Origin: Chlamydiota bacterium
GTDB taxonomy: Bacteria; Chlamydiota; Chlamydiia; Chlamydiales; SM23-39
DNA length: 48,192 bases
Direction: 5' to 3'
Assembly (NCBI GenBank): GCA_027451825.1
Contig: DAIDHZ010000017.1
Span: 1 to 48,192 of the forward strand
Part shown: positions 41,006-48,192 of the stretch, in pieces
Layout: every line of letters starts with the position of its first letter
Numbering within the stretch: position 1 is the stretch's first letter
Notes under the pieces: generated by a model
Seen by the model: the letters and a program-made list of their open reading frames with translations, nothing else
What the model was told of the DNA's origin: nothing
Databases searched by the model: none
Program-made: the position numbers and the translations under genes

Positions 41006-41959
41006 TTCGTGATTGCTTGTAAATTTGCCCATTTTTCGGAATTTTTGGTAGCGATTTTCTAAAAGTTCATCAAGAGGGATGTTTTTTAATTTTTCCCACT
41101 CTTCTTGAATGAATGCTTTTACGTTTTGATACGCTTCTTTCGGATTTGTATGAGCGCCGCCTAAAGGCTCTTTGATGGATCTATCAACAATTTCTAATTT
41201 TAGTAAATCTTCTACATGCATTTTAAGAGCAGACGCTGCTAAGGCATTTTTCGATGCATCTTTCCAGAGAATGGATGCGCATCCTTCCGGAGAAATAACG
41301 GAATAGTAGGAATGTTCCATCATTCCAATGGTATCTCCCACTCCAATACCCAGAGCTCCTCCGGAGCATCCTTCGCCGATGACGATCACGATAATCGGAG
41401 TTGCAAGCCGAGCCATTTCCCATAGGTTTTGTGCAATGACCCACCCTTGGCCTCGTTCTTCTGCAGCAAGGCCAGGATACGCACCCGGAGTGTCGAGCAG
41501 ACAGAGGATGGGAAGGTTGAATTTTGCAGCAAGTCTCATGCATCGCATCGCTTTTCTGTATCCTTCCGGATGAGGCATTCCAAAATTTCGATAGAGTCTG
41601 CTTTCTGTATCTTTCCCTTTTTCTTGAGCAATCACCATGAATTTTTGACCATTGATTTTGGCAAAGCCGGTGATGATGGCGTGGTCATCTTGATAGGTAC
41701 GGTCTCCGAAAATTTCGATAAATTCTTCTGTGCAGTTTTGAATGTAGTCAAGAGAATGAGGACGCCCGGGATGTCGACAGATTGCGACTCGATCCCAGGC
41801 CTTAAGTTCTGAATAGACGGTTTTTTTGAGTTTTTCTAATTTTTGTTCCATTGCACGAAGTTCTTCATGAGACCAAACACCATTATGATTTTGTTCTTTG
41901 AGTTTTTGAAGTGTTTGCTCAATTTCGATGATTTGTTTTTCGTGATTGAGAACAGTCAT
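41003..41959 (-). CDS. accA: Acetyl-CoA carboxylase carboxyltransferase subunit alpha
   Basis: This 318-residue subunit joins AccD to transfer CO2 from biotin to acetyl-CoA, the first step of fatty acid synthesis. It begins with the coiled segment EIEQTLQKLKEQ and contains RHPGRPHSLDYI, FGDRTYQDDHAIITG, the LCLLDTPGAYPGLAAEERGQG loop (near 161-181, in parts) and VIGEGCSGGALGIGVGD. The length matches the family. It overlaps the upstream L,D-transpeptidase gene by 4 bp, so they are translated together. The ABC exporter gene is downstream on the same strand. Confidence 0.95.
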   Translation of the reverse strand: MTVLNHEKQIIEIEQTLQKLKEQNHNGVWSHEELRAMEQKLEKLKKTVYSELKAWDRVAICRHPGRPHSLDYIQNCTEEFIEIFGDRTYQDDHAIITGFAKINGQKFMVIAQEKGKDTESRLYRNFGMPHPEGYRKAMRCMRLAAKFNLPILCLLDTPGAYPGLAAEERGQGWVIAQNLWEMARLATPIIVIVIGEGCSGGALGIGVGDTIGMMEHSYYSVISPEGCASILWKDASKNALAASALKMHVEDLLKLEIVDRSIKEPLGGAHTNPKEAYQNVKAFIQEEWEKLKNIPLDELLENRYQKFRKMGKFTSNHE

Positions 41960-42951
41960 TTTTCTACTCCGGGAATTTTAGCGTCAGCGAAATCTTTCAC
42001 GATTTCTACTGTCGTAGGTTTTGTGATGATAATCGCAAAAAGCTCTTCCATATCTTCTTGTCCGAGACGAACGCATCCATCGCTGTCAAAGCGATCGATT
42101 GCAGATTTTTCTTCAACAAGCTGATTGGTTGCAGGGTCTAAAACCCATGGAGCGCCATGGATTCCTAAGCCTTTCGCTGATTCAGAACAACCTTCGAGTT
42201 CTTTTTCAAAAGGAATCCAGCGTGTGCCAAAAATGCGAATCATTTCAGTCTTTTTGTTTTGGAAAAAACCCATAGTATTCGGTTTGTAGATGGCGACTTT
42301 ATCTCCTAAAGAATATTTCCCAGTGGGAGTGAGGTATCCTGATTTTTTTTGAGGATCGATGCGCCCCAAGCCTACTTTGTAGGTTTTTAATAACATTCTT
42401 TCATTGGTGTCTAAATCAATTGCGTAAAAACGCATTTTTGATTTTGACAAGTCAATGGTAAGGTGGAAATTGATATTTTTGTCTTTTTTAAAGACATTGA
42501 ACTTGTCTCCGGGTCCTATTTTTTGACTGAAATAGTCTATTTTTTTATTGAGACTGCGAGCAATGAAGTGTCGAGAAGTTTGATAGTGAGATGCGTAATC
42601 GGAGATCCAGGCAGGTCTTCCTTTCAGCCAGGGTACTCGGCTTGTGTATGAGATGGTCTCTACAAAGGGAAGCCTTGAAGAATCTAGAGCAAATAACAAG
42701 GCAATACGGTCAATATGAGAGAGTAGGTCTGAGTTTTCATTAGATTCTTTAGCGATTGGAGTCGGCGGTGAAATAGGTAAAGATTTTTTTGGCGTTTCAG
42801 GGAGGGTCGATTCCGAAGATGGTTTTAACGAGATCTCTTCCGTGACAACGATAGGTTGATCCATTAAAGACCTTTTTTTGATAAGGCCTTTGGCTCCAAT
42901 GATTCCAAAAACGATGACAGCTCCGATAATAAAATACTTGGCAGTCGACAT
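41956..42951 (-). CDS. L,D-transpeptidase (YkuD) with membrane anchor
   Basis: This 331-residue protein has an N-terminal helix (YFIIGAVIVFGIIGA, 6-20) and a Pro/Ser-rich linker, then a LysM-like stretch (ARSLNKKIDYFSQKIGPGDKF, about 131-151) and a YkuD domain. The active site has H265-G266 in GLGIHGAPW and S290-x-G-C293-x-R295 in SDGCVR. These enzymes make 3-3 cross-links in peptidoglycan or attach proteins to it. An intact cysteine suggests activity, relevant to the minimal wall of chlamydiae. It is cotranscribed with accA (4-bp overlap). Confidence 0.9.
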   Translation of the reverse strand: MSTAKYFIIGAVIVFGIIGAKGLIKKRSLMDQPIVVTEEISLKPSSESTLPETPKKSLPISPPTPIAKESNENSDLLSHIDRIALLFALDSSRLPFVETISYTSRVPWLKGRPAWISDYASHYQTSRHFIARSLNKKIDYFSQKIGPGDKFNVFKKDKNINFHLTIDLSKSKMRFYAIDLDTNERMLLKTYKVGLGRIDPQKKSGYLTPTGKYSLGDKVAIYKPNTMGFFQNKKTEMIRIFGTRWIPFEKELEGCSESAKGLGIHGAPWVLDPATNQLVEEKSAIDRFDSDGCVRLGQEDMEELFAIIITKPTTVEIVKDFADAKIPGVEK

Positions 42952-43037
42952 AAAATAGCCCCAACATTCTTTAGGGTTATTATTCTTAAGAGATGACTAT
43001 TTTGCAAGGATCTAGTTTTGTTTGATGGTTTTTATTT

Positions 43038-43805
43038 TTATTTATTTTTGTTTTCAATTTTTGAATTAATTTCAGATAATTTTAGATATTTGTAAAATGT
43101 TGTGTTTGCGTTGTATAAAGAGATAATAATTCCTTCAGCTCCATCGAATATTCCTCTTTTCCATAGATAGCTTCTGAAGAAGGAGAAAGCTCCTTTCCAG
43201 AGAGCTTTGAAAAGTGAAGATTTTTTTATGCCAGCATATTGCTCAGCAAAGAGAGTGGAGTAATGTTGCATTTTTTGTAAAAAATCTTGGGTGGAGCGAT
43301 AAGGTGTATGAAAAATGGGGGAATTGAGAGGAAATATTTTTTTTGAGTTTAAGGATTCATGAACTTGAGCATCTGAGAAGGAAGTATATTTTTTATGATA
43401 GAGCCTAGAGACTCTTTCCGGATGCCAGCCGCAGCCTTTGATTTGTTTTCCTCGGTAGTAATTCAGTCTTGGAAATGAATAGCAATAGTCTGGGCTTAAA
43501 GAAATTGTTTGCACTTCTTCAAAAAAATCGGATAGAACTTCGTCGCTATCGAGAGCTAAAATCCAATCATTTTTAGCAAGACTTGCTGCGAGATTGCGCA
43601 AATTTCCAAATCCATTGAACGGTTTTTGGAAAATAGTGACGTTTGGATAGCTTTGAGCAAGTTCGATGGTGTTATCGGTAGATCCTGTATCGATGAGGAT
43701 AATTTCATCGAAAAGACGGATTGAGTCTAATGTTTTTTTGAGGGTTTCTTCCGCATTTTTTGTTAAAATGCAGACTGAAATATTTCGGTATACAAGTTTT
43801 CTCAT
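43038..43805 (-). CDS. Family 2 glycosyltransferase, lipopolysaccharide-core type
   Basis: This 255-residue GT-A enzyme has ISVCILTKNAEETLKKTLDSI (about 9-29, in parts), IDTGSTDNT (37-45) and the metal-binding ALDSDEVL near 89-96. A later GCGWHPERVSRLYHKK stretch, near 123-138, resembles WaaE/KdtX-type beta-1,4-glucosyltransferases of LPS core synthesis. No membrane helix is visible, so it acts at the cytoplasmic face. The gene is divergent from the IMPDH-family gene with about 50 bp between the starts. Confidence 0.85.
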   Translation of the reverse strand: MRKLVYRNISVCILTKNAEETLKKTLDSIRLFDEIILIDTGSTDNTIELAQSYPNVTIFQKPFNGFGNLRNLAASLAKNDWILALDSDEVLSDFFEEVQTISLSPDYCYSFPRLNYYRGKQIKGCGWHPERVSRLYHKKYTSFSDAQVHESLNSKKIFPLNSPIFHTPYRSTQDFLQKMQHYSTLFAEQYAGIKKSSLFKALWKGAFSFFRSYLWKRGIFDGAEGIIISLYNANTTFYKYLKLSEINSKIENKNK

Positions 43806-43855
43806 GGCTTGCTATATTGCCCTTTTTGATTTTTTTTTTGAAAGAGCGGTTTTCT

Positions 43856-44866
43856 ATGAAACAATCTTTGACGTATGACGATGTGGCTTTAGTGCCCCAG
43901 TTTAATAACATTCCTTCGAGAACAGAGCCTATGTTAGAAAGCTGGCTCACGAAACAGATCAAAATAGATGTTCCTATTTTGGCTGCTAATATGGATACCG
44001 TGATTGGGGATGAGCTTGCAGAGTTTTTGCTTTCTCAGGGAACGATTCCGATCTTTCATCGTTTTACGAGTTTTGAAGACCAAGTAAAGTGGGTGAAAAA
44101 GTTTGCGTCAAAGACGTTTGTTTCTTGTGGAATTGGAAAAATTGATGAGACAAAGAAACTTCTTGATTTGGGAGCCGTCGGAGTGTGTATTGATGTGGCT
44201 CACGGTCATTCAGATCGAATGTTTCGATACATTGAGGAATTGAAAAAAACGCATCCGGATCATCAAGTGATTGCCGGAAATGTTTGTACGCCTATGGCTT
44301 ATCATGATTTGGTCAATGCCGGTGCCGATGCTGTCAAGGTGGGAGTGGGCCCGGGAGCTGCTTGTGCAACACGTGTGGTCACCGGGTTTGGGGTCGCTCA
44401 ATTTACGGCTGTGTATGAATGCGCCAAAATTGCGGAGAAATTGAGAGTTCCTTTGATTGCGGATGGAGGGATTCGTGGCAGTCGGGAGGTTGTTCTTGCT
44501 CTGGCTGCGGGCGCAAGCTCAGTGATGATTGGGAAATTGTTTTCAATGACCAAGGAATCGGCAGCGATTAAAAGAGCAAGCCCAAAGGCGCCGTCAGGTC
44601 TTGAAGCAAAGTATCGAGGCCAGGCATCGACCGATTTTCAAAATGAATTTTATGGTGGATTAAAGGCGAAGACAGTTGCGGAAGGAATCGATTTTTGGGG
44701 GCCTGTTTCCGGATCGGCGGAAGATCTTATGAATTCTCTTTTGGGAGGCTTGCGTAGTGGAATGACCTACGGAGGCGCTCGAAATATTAAAGAATTACAA
44801 AGAAAGGCTGAGTTTACTCAAGTAACCCCTTCTTATATGTATGAAAGTAGACCGCGCCCTGAATAA
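43856..44866 (+). CDS. IMP dehydrogenase/GMP reductase-family enzyme without CBS domains
   Basis: This 336-residue TIM-barrel enzyme has YDDVALVPQF near the start, ILAANMDTV (41-49), CIDVAHGHSD (111-120), the catalytic loop VGVGPGAACATRVVTGFG with Cys170, IADGGIRGSREVVLALAAGA near 195-216 and GMTYGGARNIKEL near the C-terminus. No CBS pair is inserted, so the size fits GMP reductase; but the DGGIR segment and loop resemble IMPDH. The activity remains open between IMP to XMP oxidation and GMP to IMP reduction. The ATG at 43856 is preferred since earlier ones lie inside the divergent gene. Confidence 0.85.
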   Translation: MKQSLTYDDVALVPQFNNIPSRTEPMLESWLTKQIKIDVPILAANMDTVIGDELAEFLLSQGTIPIFHRFTSFEDQVKWVKKFASKTFVSCGIGKIDETKKLLDLGAVGVCIDVAHGHSDRMFRYIEELKKTHPDHQVIAGNVCTPMAYHDLVNAGADAVKVGVGPGAACATRVVTGFGVAQFTAVYECAKIAEKLRVPLIADGGIRGSREVVLALAAGASSVMIGKLFSMTKESAAIKRASPKAPSGLEAKYRGQASTDFQNEFYGGLKAKTVAEGIDFWGPVSGSAEDLMNSLLGGLRSGMTYGGARNIKELQRKAEFTQVTPSYMYESRPRPE

Positions 44867-44905
44867 TCTCGTGCTAAAATGAAAGCAATGGGATAGAATA
44901 AGAAT

Positions 44906-46213
44906 ATGGCGAAAAATTTTCTTTATTCAGATAAAAAGGTTTATGATTCGGTTCATGGATTTATTCCTTTTGATGAATTTGAAAAAGAATTGATTGATAC
45001 TTTAGCTTTTCAAAGACTTCATTACATCCATCAGCTAGGGATCGCTTATCTTGTATATCCGGGGGCGACTCATACTCGATTTGAGCATTCTTTGGGAGTG
45101 ATGCATTTAGCGACTCTCATGTTTGAAAAAGTGTGTACTTCCGTTCGCCCGGATGTGTTTCATTTTGTGCCGAGAAAAGGGTCTTCTGATTATTTATATT
45201 GGCGAAGAGTCATTCGTATGGCAGCTCTTTGTCATGATTTGGGACATTTGCCTTTTTCTCATGTGGCAGAAAAAGATTTGCTCGGTGAATGCGGACATGA
45301 GCTTTGGACATTAAAGATCATTGATAGCTCTTATTTGAAGCCGGTTTGGAATAAATTAAAAGAAGCTCCTGCCTATTTGGAAGATGTCATTGAAAGAAAT
45401 ATCGTAGATGACATTAAAAAAATTGCCATTGGAGAAGCGAAATGGAAAATTATTTTTGGCAAGACCTTTAGTCCATGGGAAAGAATTGTATCTGAGCTGA
45501 TTACCGGAGATTTTTTTGGAGCGGATCGCATTGATTATTTGCTTCGTGATGCAAAAAGTACAGGAGTTGCCTATGGTTTATTTGATTATCATCAGCTTGT
45601 TGAAACTCTGCGTATCTTGCCCAGTCCCGATCGGGGGGGAGATGAGTTTTTGTTGGGCATTGATGAAAATGGTTTAGAATCTTGCGAAGCGCTTCTTTTA
45701 GCAAGACACTTTATGCATCGTAGAATTTATCAGTACTCTTCTGTTCAAGCATATAACTTTCACTTGCGTAGATACATGAAAGCGGTTTACTTTAAACGAG
45801 TTTTAGAGAGTGTCGATGACTTTCTTTCAGTCAGTGATACCGATGTGATTTCAGCATTGAATAAAGCGGCAAAAGATCCGAATTTGCCGGGGCATAGAGA
45901 TGCTGAGTGCGTGATTTTCAGACAACACAGGTTTCGTGCGATCGCCTTGCCTGAATTAGTGGAAGAGTCGCATTTGCAAGAGTTTAGGAAAAAAAATCAA
46001 TTGACTGATGCTGACATTGAGTGGGAATTTCAATCTCAGGAAGCGCCTCCAGGGCGGTTGTCATTTCCTGTGGCTCGGCGTCATGTCATGATTAAAAAGG
46101 CAAAAGATTGTTCTGATTTACTGCTTCGGCCGTTTTCAAAGAAATCAAATTGGGTCTACATCTCTCCTCAATATGATCTTATGCTTGCTGAATTTTTGGA
46201 AAAATGGACATAA
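44906..46213 (+). CDS. HD-domain phosphohydrolase, dGTPase-like (YwfO type)
   Basis: This 435-residue protein has the HD-superfamily metal ligands: FQRLHYIHQLGIAYLVYPGATH before THTRFEHSLGVMHLA (near 50-65), then MAALCHDLGHLPFSHVAEKDL (HD doublet near 110) and a later Asp in FFGADRIDYLLRDAKSTG near 202-218. This order is that of deoxyguanosine triphosphatase-like proteins such as YwfO. It would hydrolyse dNTPs or related nucleotides. It overlaps the following transporter gene by 10 bp, and the IMPDH-family gene is 39 bp upstream. Confidence 0.87.
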   Translation: MAKNFLYSDKKVYDSVHGFIPFDEFEKELIDTLAFQRLHYIHQLGIAYLVYPGATHTRFEHSLGVMHLATLMFEKVCTSVRPDVFHFVPRKGSSDYLYWRRVIRMAALCHDLGHLPFSHVAEKDLLGECGHELWTLKIIDSSYLKPVWNKLKEAPAYLEDVIERNIVDDIKKIAIGEAKWKIIFGKTFSPWERIVSELITGDFFGADRIDYLLRDAKSTGVAYGLFDYHQLVETLRILPSPDRGGDEFLLGIDENGLESCEALLLARHFMHRRIYQYSSVQAYNFHLRRYMKAVYFKRVLESVDDFLSVSDTDVISALNKAAKDPNLPGHRDAECVIFRQHRFRAIALPELVEESHLQEFRKKNQLTDADIEWEFQSQEAPPGRLSFPVARRHVMIKKAKDCSDLLLRPFSKKSNWVYISPQYDLMLAEFLEKWT

Positions 46214-47475
46214 AAAAACGCTTTCAAGACGCTTTCAAGGAAGTTGGTTCGCTTTCCGGCTCCGAACGTATTTTTGTTTTTTTTTCATTGCTTGTTGGTT
46301 TTTGCATTGCCGGAGAATATGCAATTACAAGACCTGCAAGTCATGCTCTTTTCCTTTCTCAATTTTCTTCAAAGATGCTCCCTTGGCTTTGGCTTGCGAT
46401 TGTTCCTCTCAATTTGTTTGCGATTTTTTTATACAATCGGTTTTTGCCTAAAATCGGTCCTTTAAAAATGTATATGGCCGTTTCTTTCATGGTGGTCCTC
46501 GTGAATGGAATGGCGACTTTCCTATTGCCGGTTTTCCCTGAGTATATTTTTCTACAATGTGCTTGGAAAGATATTTATATCTTGCTCATGTTTAAGCAGC
46601 TTTGGTCGATGATTCATACAACCGTAGCATCTCATAGGGCAAAATATTTGTATGGCATTATTTTTGCAGCAGGAACGGTAGGGTCTTGTATTTGCAGCAT
46701 CATCCCGGGACTTTGGGCGGTATCCATTGGTTCTGAGAAATTGTTTTTGTTTACAATTCCTCTTTATCTATTGCAAATGATTGCATATCGGTTCGCTTTT
46801 CAAAGAAGTGTCGTGTCAAAAACAACGATCGTGACTCAAGAAAAGGTGAGTGGATTCGATGGTCTTTCGCTCGTTGCAAAGAGTCGATTATTGATTGGAA
46901 TCTTGCTCTTAGTTGTGTTGATGCAGGTATCAGTTGGGTTTATGGATTATCGATTCAATCTCCATTTGGAAAAAGAGATTTTTGATCCTGATCAAAGAAC
47001 CGCTTATTGCGGCTTTCTTTTTGGCTGTATGAACCTTGTGAGTTTAGGATTTCAAGCGGTTGGTAGCTTTTTGATCATTTATGGACTAGGGCTAAAAAGA
47101 ACTCATGTTTTAATCCCTGTTTTATTGCTGATGGCTACCTGTTCTTTTTGGGTCATTCCAAGTTTTGTATTGGTTTCTTTTTCTTATGTATTTTTAAAGG
47201 CGATCGATTTTTCTTTATTCTCGATTAGCCGGGAAATGCTGTATATCCCGCTGAGTTTGGATGAGAAATTTCGAGCTAAATCAGTGATTGATGTGTTTGC
47301 TTATCGATCCTCAAAGGCGCTGGTTTCTTTAGGGATTTTAGCTTTACAAGCATTTGCAGGGACTTTTCTTTTTACAATGATTGATTATGTAACGGTGAGC
47401 CTTTTTCTTCTATGGATGGGTGTTGTGGTGTTCTTTCTATATCCTGCTTTTTCAGAAAAAGCTTCGGCGGGATAG
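46204..47475 (+). CDS. NTT-like (ADP/ATP translocase-related) membrane transporter
   Basis: This 423-residue protein has about eleven hydrophobic helices. The start LSGSERIFVFFSLLVGFCIAGEYAITRPASHALFL resembles the N-terminal helix of the nucleotide transporter superfamily, where an acidic residue and a Lys/Arg follow the first helix. Near the C-terminus REMLYIPLSLDEKFRAK then SVIDVFAYRSSKALVSLG is similar to the conserved (Y-x-P-L.. K.. ID..R..K) segment of NTT proteins. It lacks some lysines that bind ATP in the well-known Tlc proteins, so the substrate may be different. Its start overlaps the HD gene by 10 bp. Confidence 0.75.
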   Translation: MDIKKRFQDAFKEVGSLSGSERIFVFFSLLVGFCIAGEYAITRPASHALFLSQFSSKMLPWLWLAIVPLNLFAIFLYNRFLPKIGPLKMYMAVSFMVVLVNGMATFLLPVFPEYIFLQCAWKDIYILLMFKQLWSMIHTTVASHRAKYLYGIIFAAGTVGSCICSIIPGLWAVSIGSEKLFLFTIPLYLLQMIAYRFAFQRSVVSKTTIVTQEKVSGFDGLSLVAKSRLLIGILLLVVLMQVSVGFMDYRFNLHLEKEIFDPDQRTAYCGFLFGCMNLVSLGFQAVGSFLIIYGLGLKRTHVLIPVLLLMATCSFWVIPSFVLVSFSYVFLKAIDFSLFSISREMLYIPLSLDEKFRAKSVIDVFAYRSSKALVSLGILALQAFAGTFLFTMIDYVTVSLFLLWMGVVVFFLYPAFSEKASAG

Positions 47476-47512
47476 ATTATTGTTGAGTTTGCAGGTTCTG
47501 AAGCAGTTGTGT

Positions 47513-48019
47513 CTACTGTTCACTGGTACGGGTGGCCCTTGGATCTTGTGTATTAGGTATTAAGGTAGCACTGGCTATACGCCTAATGACCTCTAGTTGC
47601 ACTTGTTCCCATTGTTCACCGGTAAAGGTGGGAGTAGGATCTTGTGTATGTGGAGAATGTGGATTTTCTCTGGGGAGAGCTGATTGATACGCGATTCGGA
47701 GTTGTTGGTGTAGCTGCTCCCATTGATCTCCGGTAAGGGTTGGAGTAGGATCTTGTGTATGTGGAGAATGTGGATTTTCTCTGGGGAGAGCTGATCGATA
47801 CGCGATTCGGAGTTGTTGGTGTAGCTGCTCCCATTGATCTCCGGTAAGGGTTGGAGCAGGATCTTGTGTATGTGGAGAATGGGGATTTACGAAGGGTAGA
47901 TTAGCCCCTCTTGCAATCCGTCTTACTCTTTCTCTTGATGATGGGTGAATTTCTCTGTTAAGAGGATCCTCTTCGTGACGGATTGTTTGAGTGCTTGTAA
48001 AAGTTGGATTGGTTGACAT
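47513..48019 (-). CDS. Protein of 37-residue tandem repeats, function unknown
   Basis: This 168-residue protein is polar and has no signal peptide or membrane helix. After a Thr/Arg-rich start (MSTNPTFTSTQTIRHEED) it has three tandem units: residues 45-81, 82-118 and 119-151, the last degenerate, then a partial copy (NTQDPRATRTSEQ). Each unit begins NPHSPHTQDP, has PTLTGDQWEQLHQQLRIAY in the middle, and ends SALPRE. The Trp-containing helix in each unit could bind a partner. It starts about 100 bp from the terminal repeat of the window. Repeat proteins of this kind in chlamydiae are often secreted, but nothing in the sequence proves it. Confidence 0.75.
   Translation of the reverse strand: MSTNPTFTSTQTIRHEEDPLNREIHPSSRERVRRIARGANLPFVNPHSPHTQDPAPTLTGDQWEQLHQQLRIAYRSALPRENPHSPHTQDPTPTLTGDQWEQLHQQLRIAYQSALPRENPHSPHTQDPTPTFTGEQWEQVQLEVIRRIASATLIPNTQDPRATRTSEQ
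47567..47887 (-). repeat. 111-bp tandem repeat inside the coding sequence
   Basis: CTTGTGTATGTGGAGAATG occurs at 47641, 47752 and 47863, spaced exactly 111 bp apart. Units 1 and 2 are nearly identical in DNA as well as protein, which points to recent duplication. The unit at the 3' end of the gene is more diverged. Confidence 0.9.
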
Positions 48020-48118
48020 GTGAAATTTCCTTTTAATTTTTATTTATTTTAATGGTTTTATTATTAAATTGCCATTGTCAAATTTTTTGTATTAAAATTT
48101 TTTGCATTATATTTTGAG

Positions 48119-48189
48119 GGAATTGCAAAACTAGCGCCCAAAATATGATTTTTCGAAATTTTGACATCGAAACACTTTTTGATATCGAA
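48119..48189. repeat. Right copy of the 71-bp inverted repeat bounding the window
   Basis: Exact reverse complement of 1-71. The repeat-protein gene starts 100 bp inside. Only three bases (AAA) follow it before the window ends. Confidence 0.9.
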
Positions 48190-48192
48190 AAA

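Noticed and set aside
43760..43855. N-terminal extension of the IMPDH-family gene
   Set aside because: It overlaps the start of the divergent glycosyltransferase gene, and the conserved family start YDDV lies just after the ATG at 43856.
47567..47887. CRISPR-like array
   Set aside because: The regular 111-bp units are coding and contiguous without variable spacers.
1..48192. Linear replicon with terminal inverted repeats
   Set aside because: Gene content is chromosomal core (lysS, accA, ssb, lgt), and no replication or telomere genes are present; a contig broken at a repeat is simpler.

Overview
The window reads as a piece of a low-GC environmental chlamydia (phylum Chlamydiota, one of the amoeba- or arthropod-associated families rather than Chlamydia itself). 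The evidence is the set of gene neighbours and protein types: a chlamydial-type lysyl-tRNA synthetase, ssb-pepA, phnP-like hydrolase-hflX, msbA-like ABC exporter-accA, a yhhQ-tgt queuine salvage pair without queuosine synthesis genes, cydAB, and a membrane protein that resembles the nucleotide transporter (NTT) superfamily. I cannot assign a genus from sequence alone. The window is bounded by a perfect 71-bp inverted repeat (1-71 and 48119-48189), so it is probably a draft contig that stops at a multi-copy element.

Layout. 137-1173: a small exported coiled-coil protein and a DUF378 membrane protein, separated by a nested palindromic repeat. 1232-2167: an EamA exporter on the minus strand. 2278-9607: a tightly packed plus-strand block, yhhQ, tgt, proline iminopeptidase, two tandem lineage-specific paralogues, a membrane protein, an FAD oxidoreductase, a metallo-beta-lactamase-fold hydrolase and hflX. 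9562-11450: a sigma-54 activator lacking a receiver domain, and a divergent M15-type lipoprotein. 11502-12088: tRNA-Leu(CAA) placed between a palindrome and a terminator that reuses the tRNA 3' end, then a tiny lysine-rich gene. 12100-23000 is an accessory region: a broken membrane-protein gene fused to a LysR fragment, three toxin-antitoxin-like pairs, a PEP mutase/isocitrate lyase-family enzyme with a LysR regulator, NudC, a hydrolase, a DUF2608 protein, a frameshifted IS110-family transposase and a 5'-truncated IS630 transposase. 22791-26576: a divergent glucose dehydrogenase and GH63 glucosidase pair. 27048-47475: mostly core genes (lysS, cydAB, rlmH, lgt, ssb, pepA, a pseudouridine synthase, an ABC exporter, accA, an L,D-transpeptidase, a family 2 glycosyltransferase, an IMPDH/GMPR-family enzyme, an HD phosphohydrolase and the NTT-like transporter). 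47513-48019: a protein built of 37-residue tandem repeats.

The most striking feature is a set of 160-190 bp palindromic repeats lying between, and sometimes running into, genes. They are modular: outer inverted-repeat shells and inner palindromic cores occur in different combinations, and one element sits inside another. They end reading frames (the nucleotidyltransferase at 22311, the chimera at 12289), cut a GxxExxY gene remnant (26656-26835), precede tRNA-Leu, and extend an open frame upstream of the PEP mutase-family gene. They recall the Rickettsia palindromic elements.

Functional links: yhhQ plus tgt give uptake and direct insertion of queuine; cydAB gives a high-affinity terminal oxidase; accA, the ABC exporter, Lgt and the L,D-transpeptidase serve the envelope; the IMPDH/GMPR-family, HD and NTT-like genes form a nucleotide-related run; GH63 and glucose dehydrogenase could release and oxidise glucose.
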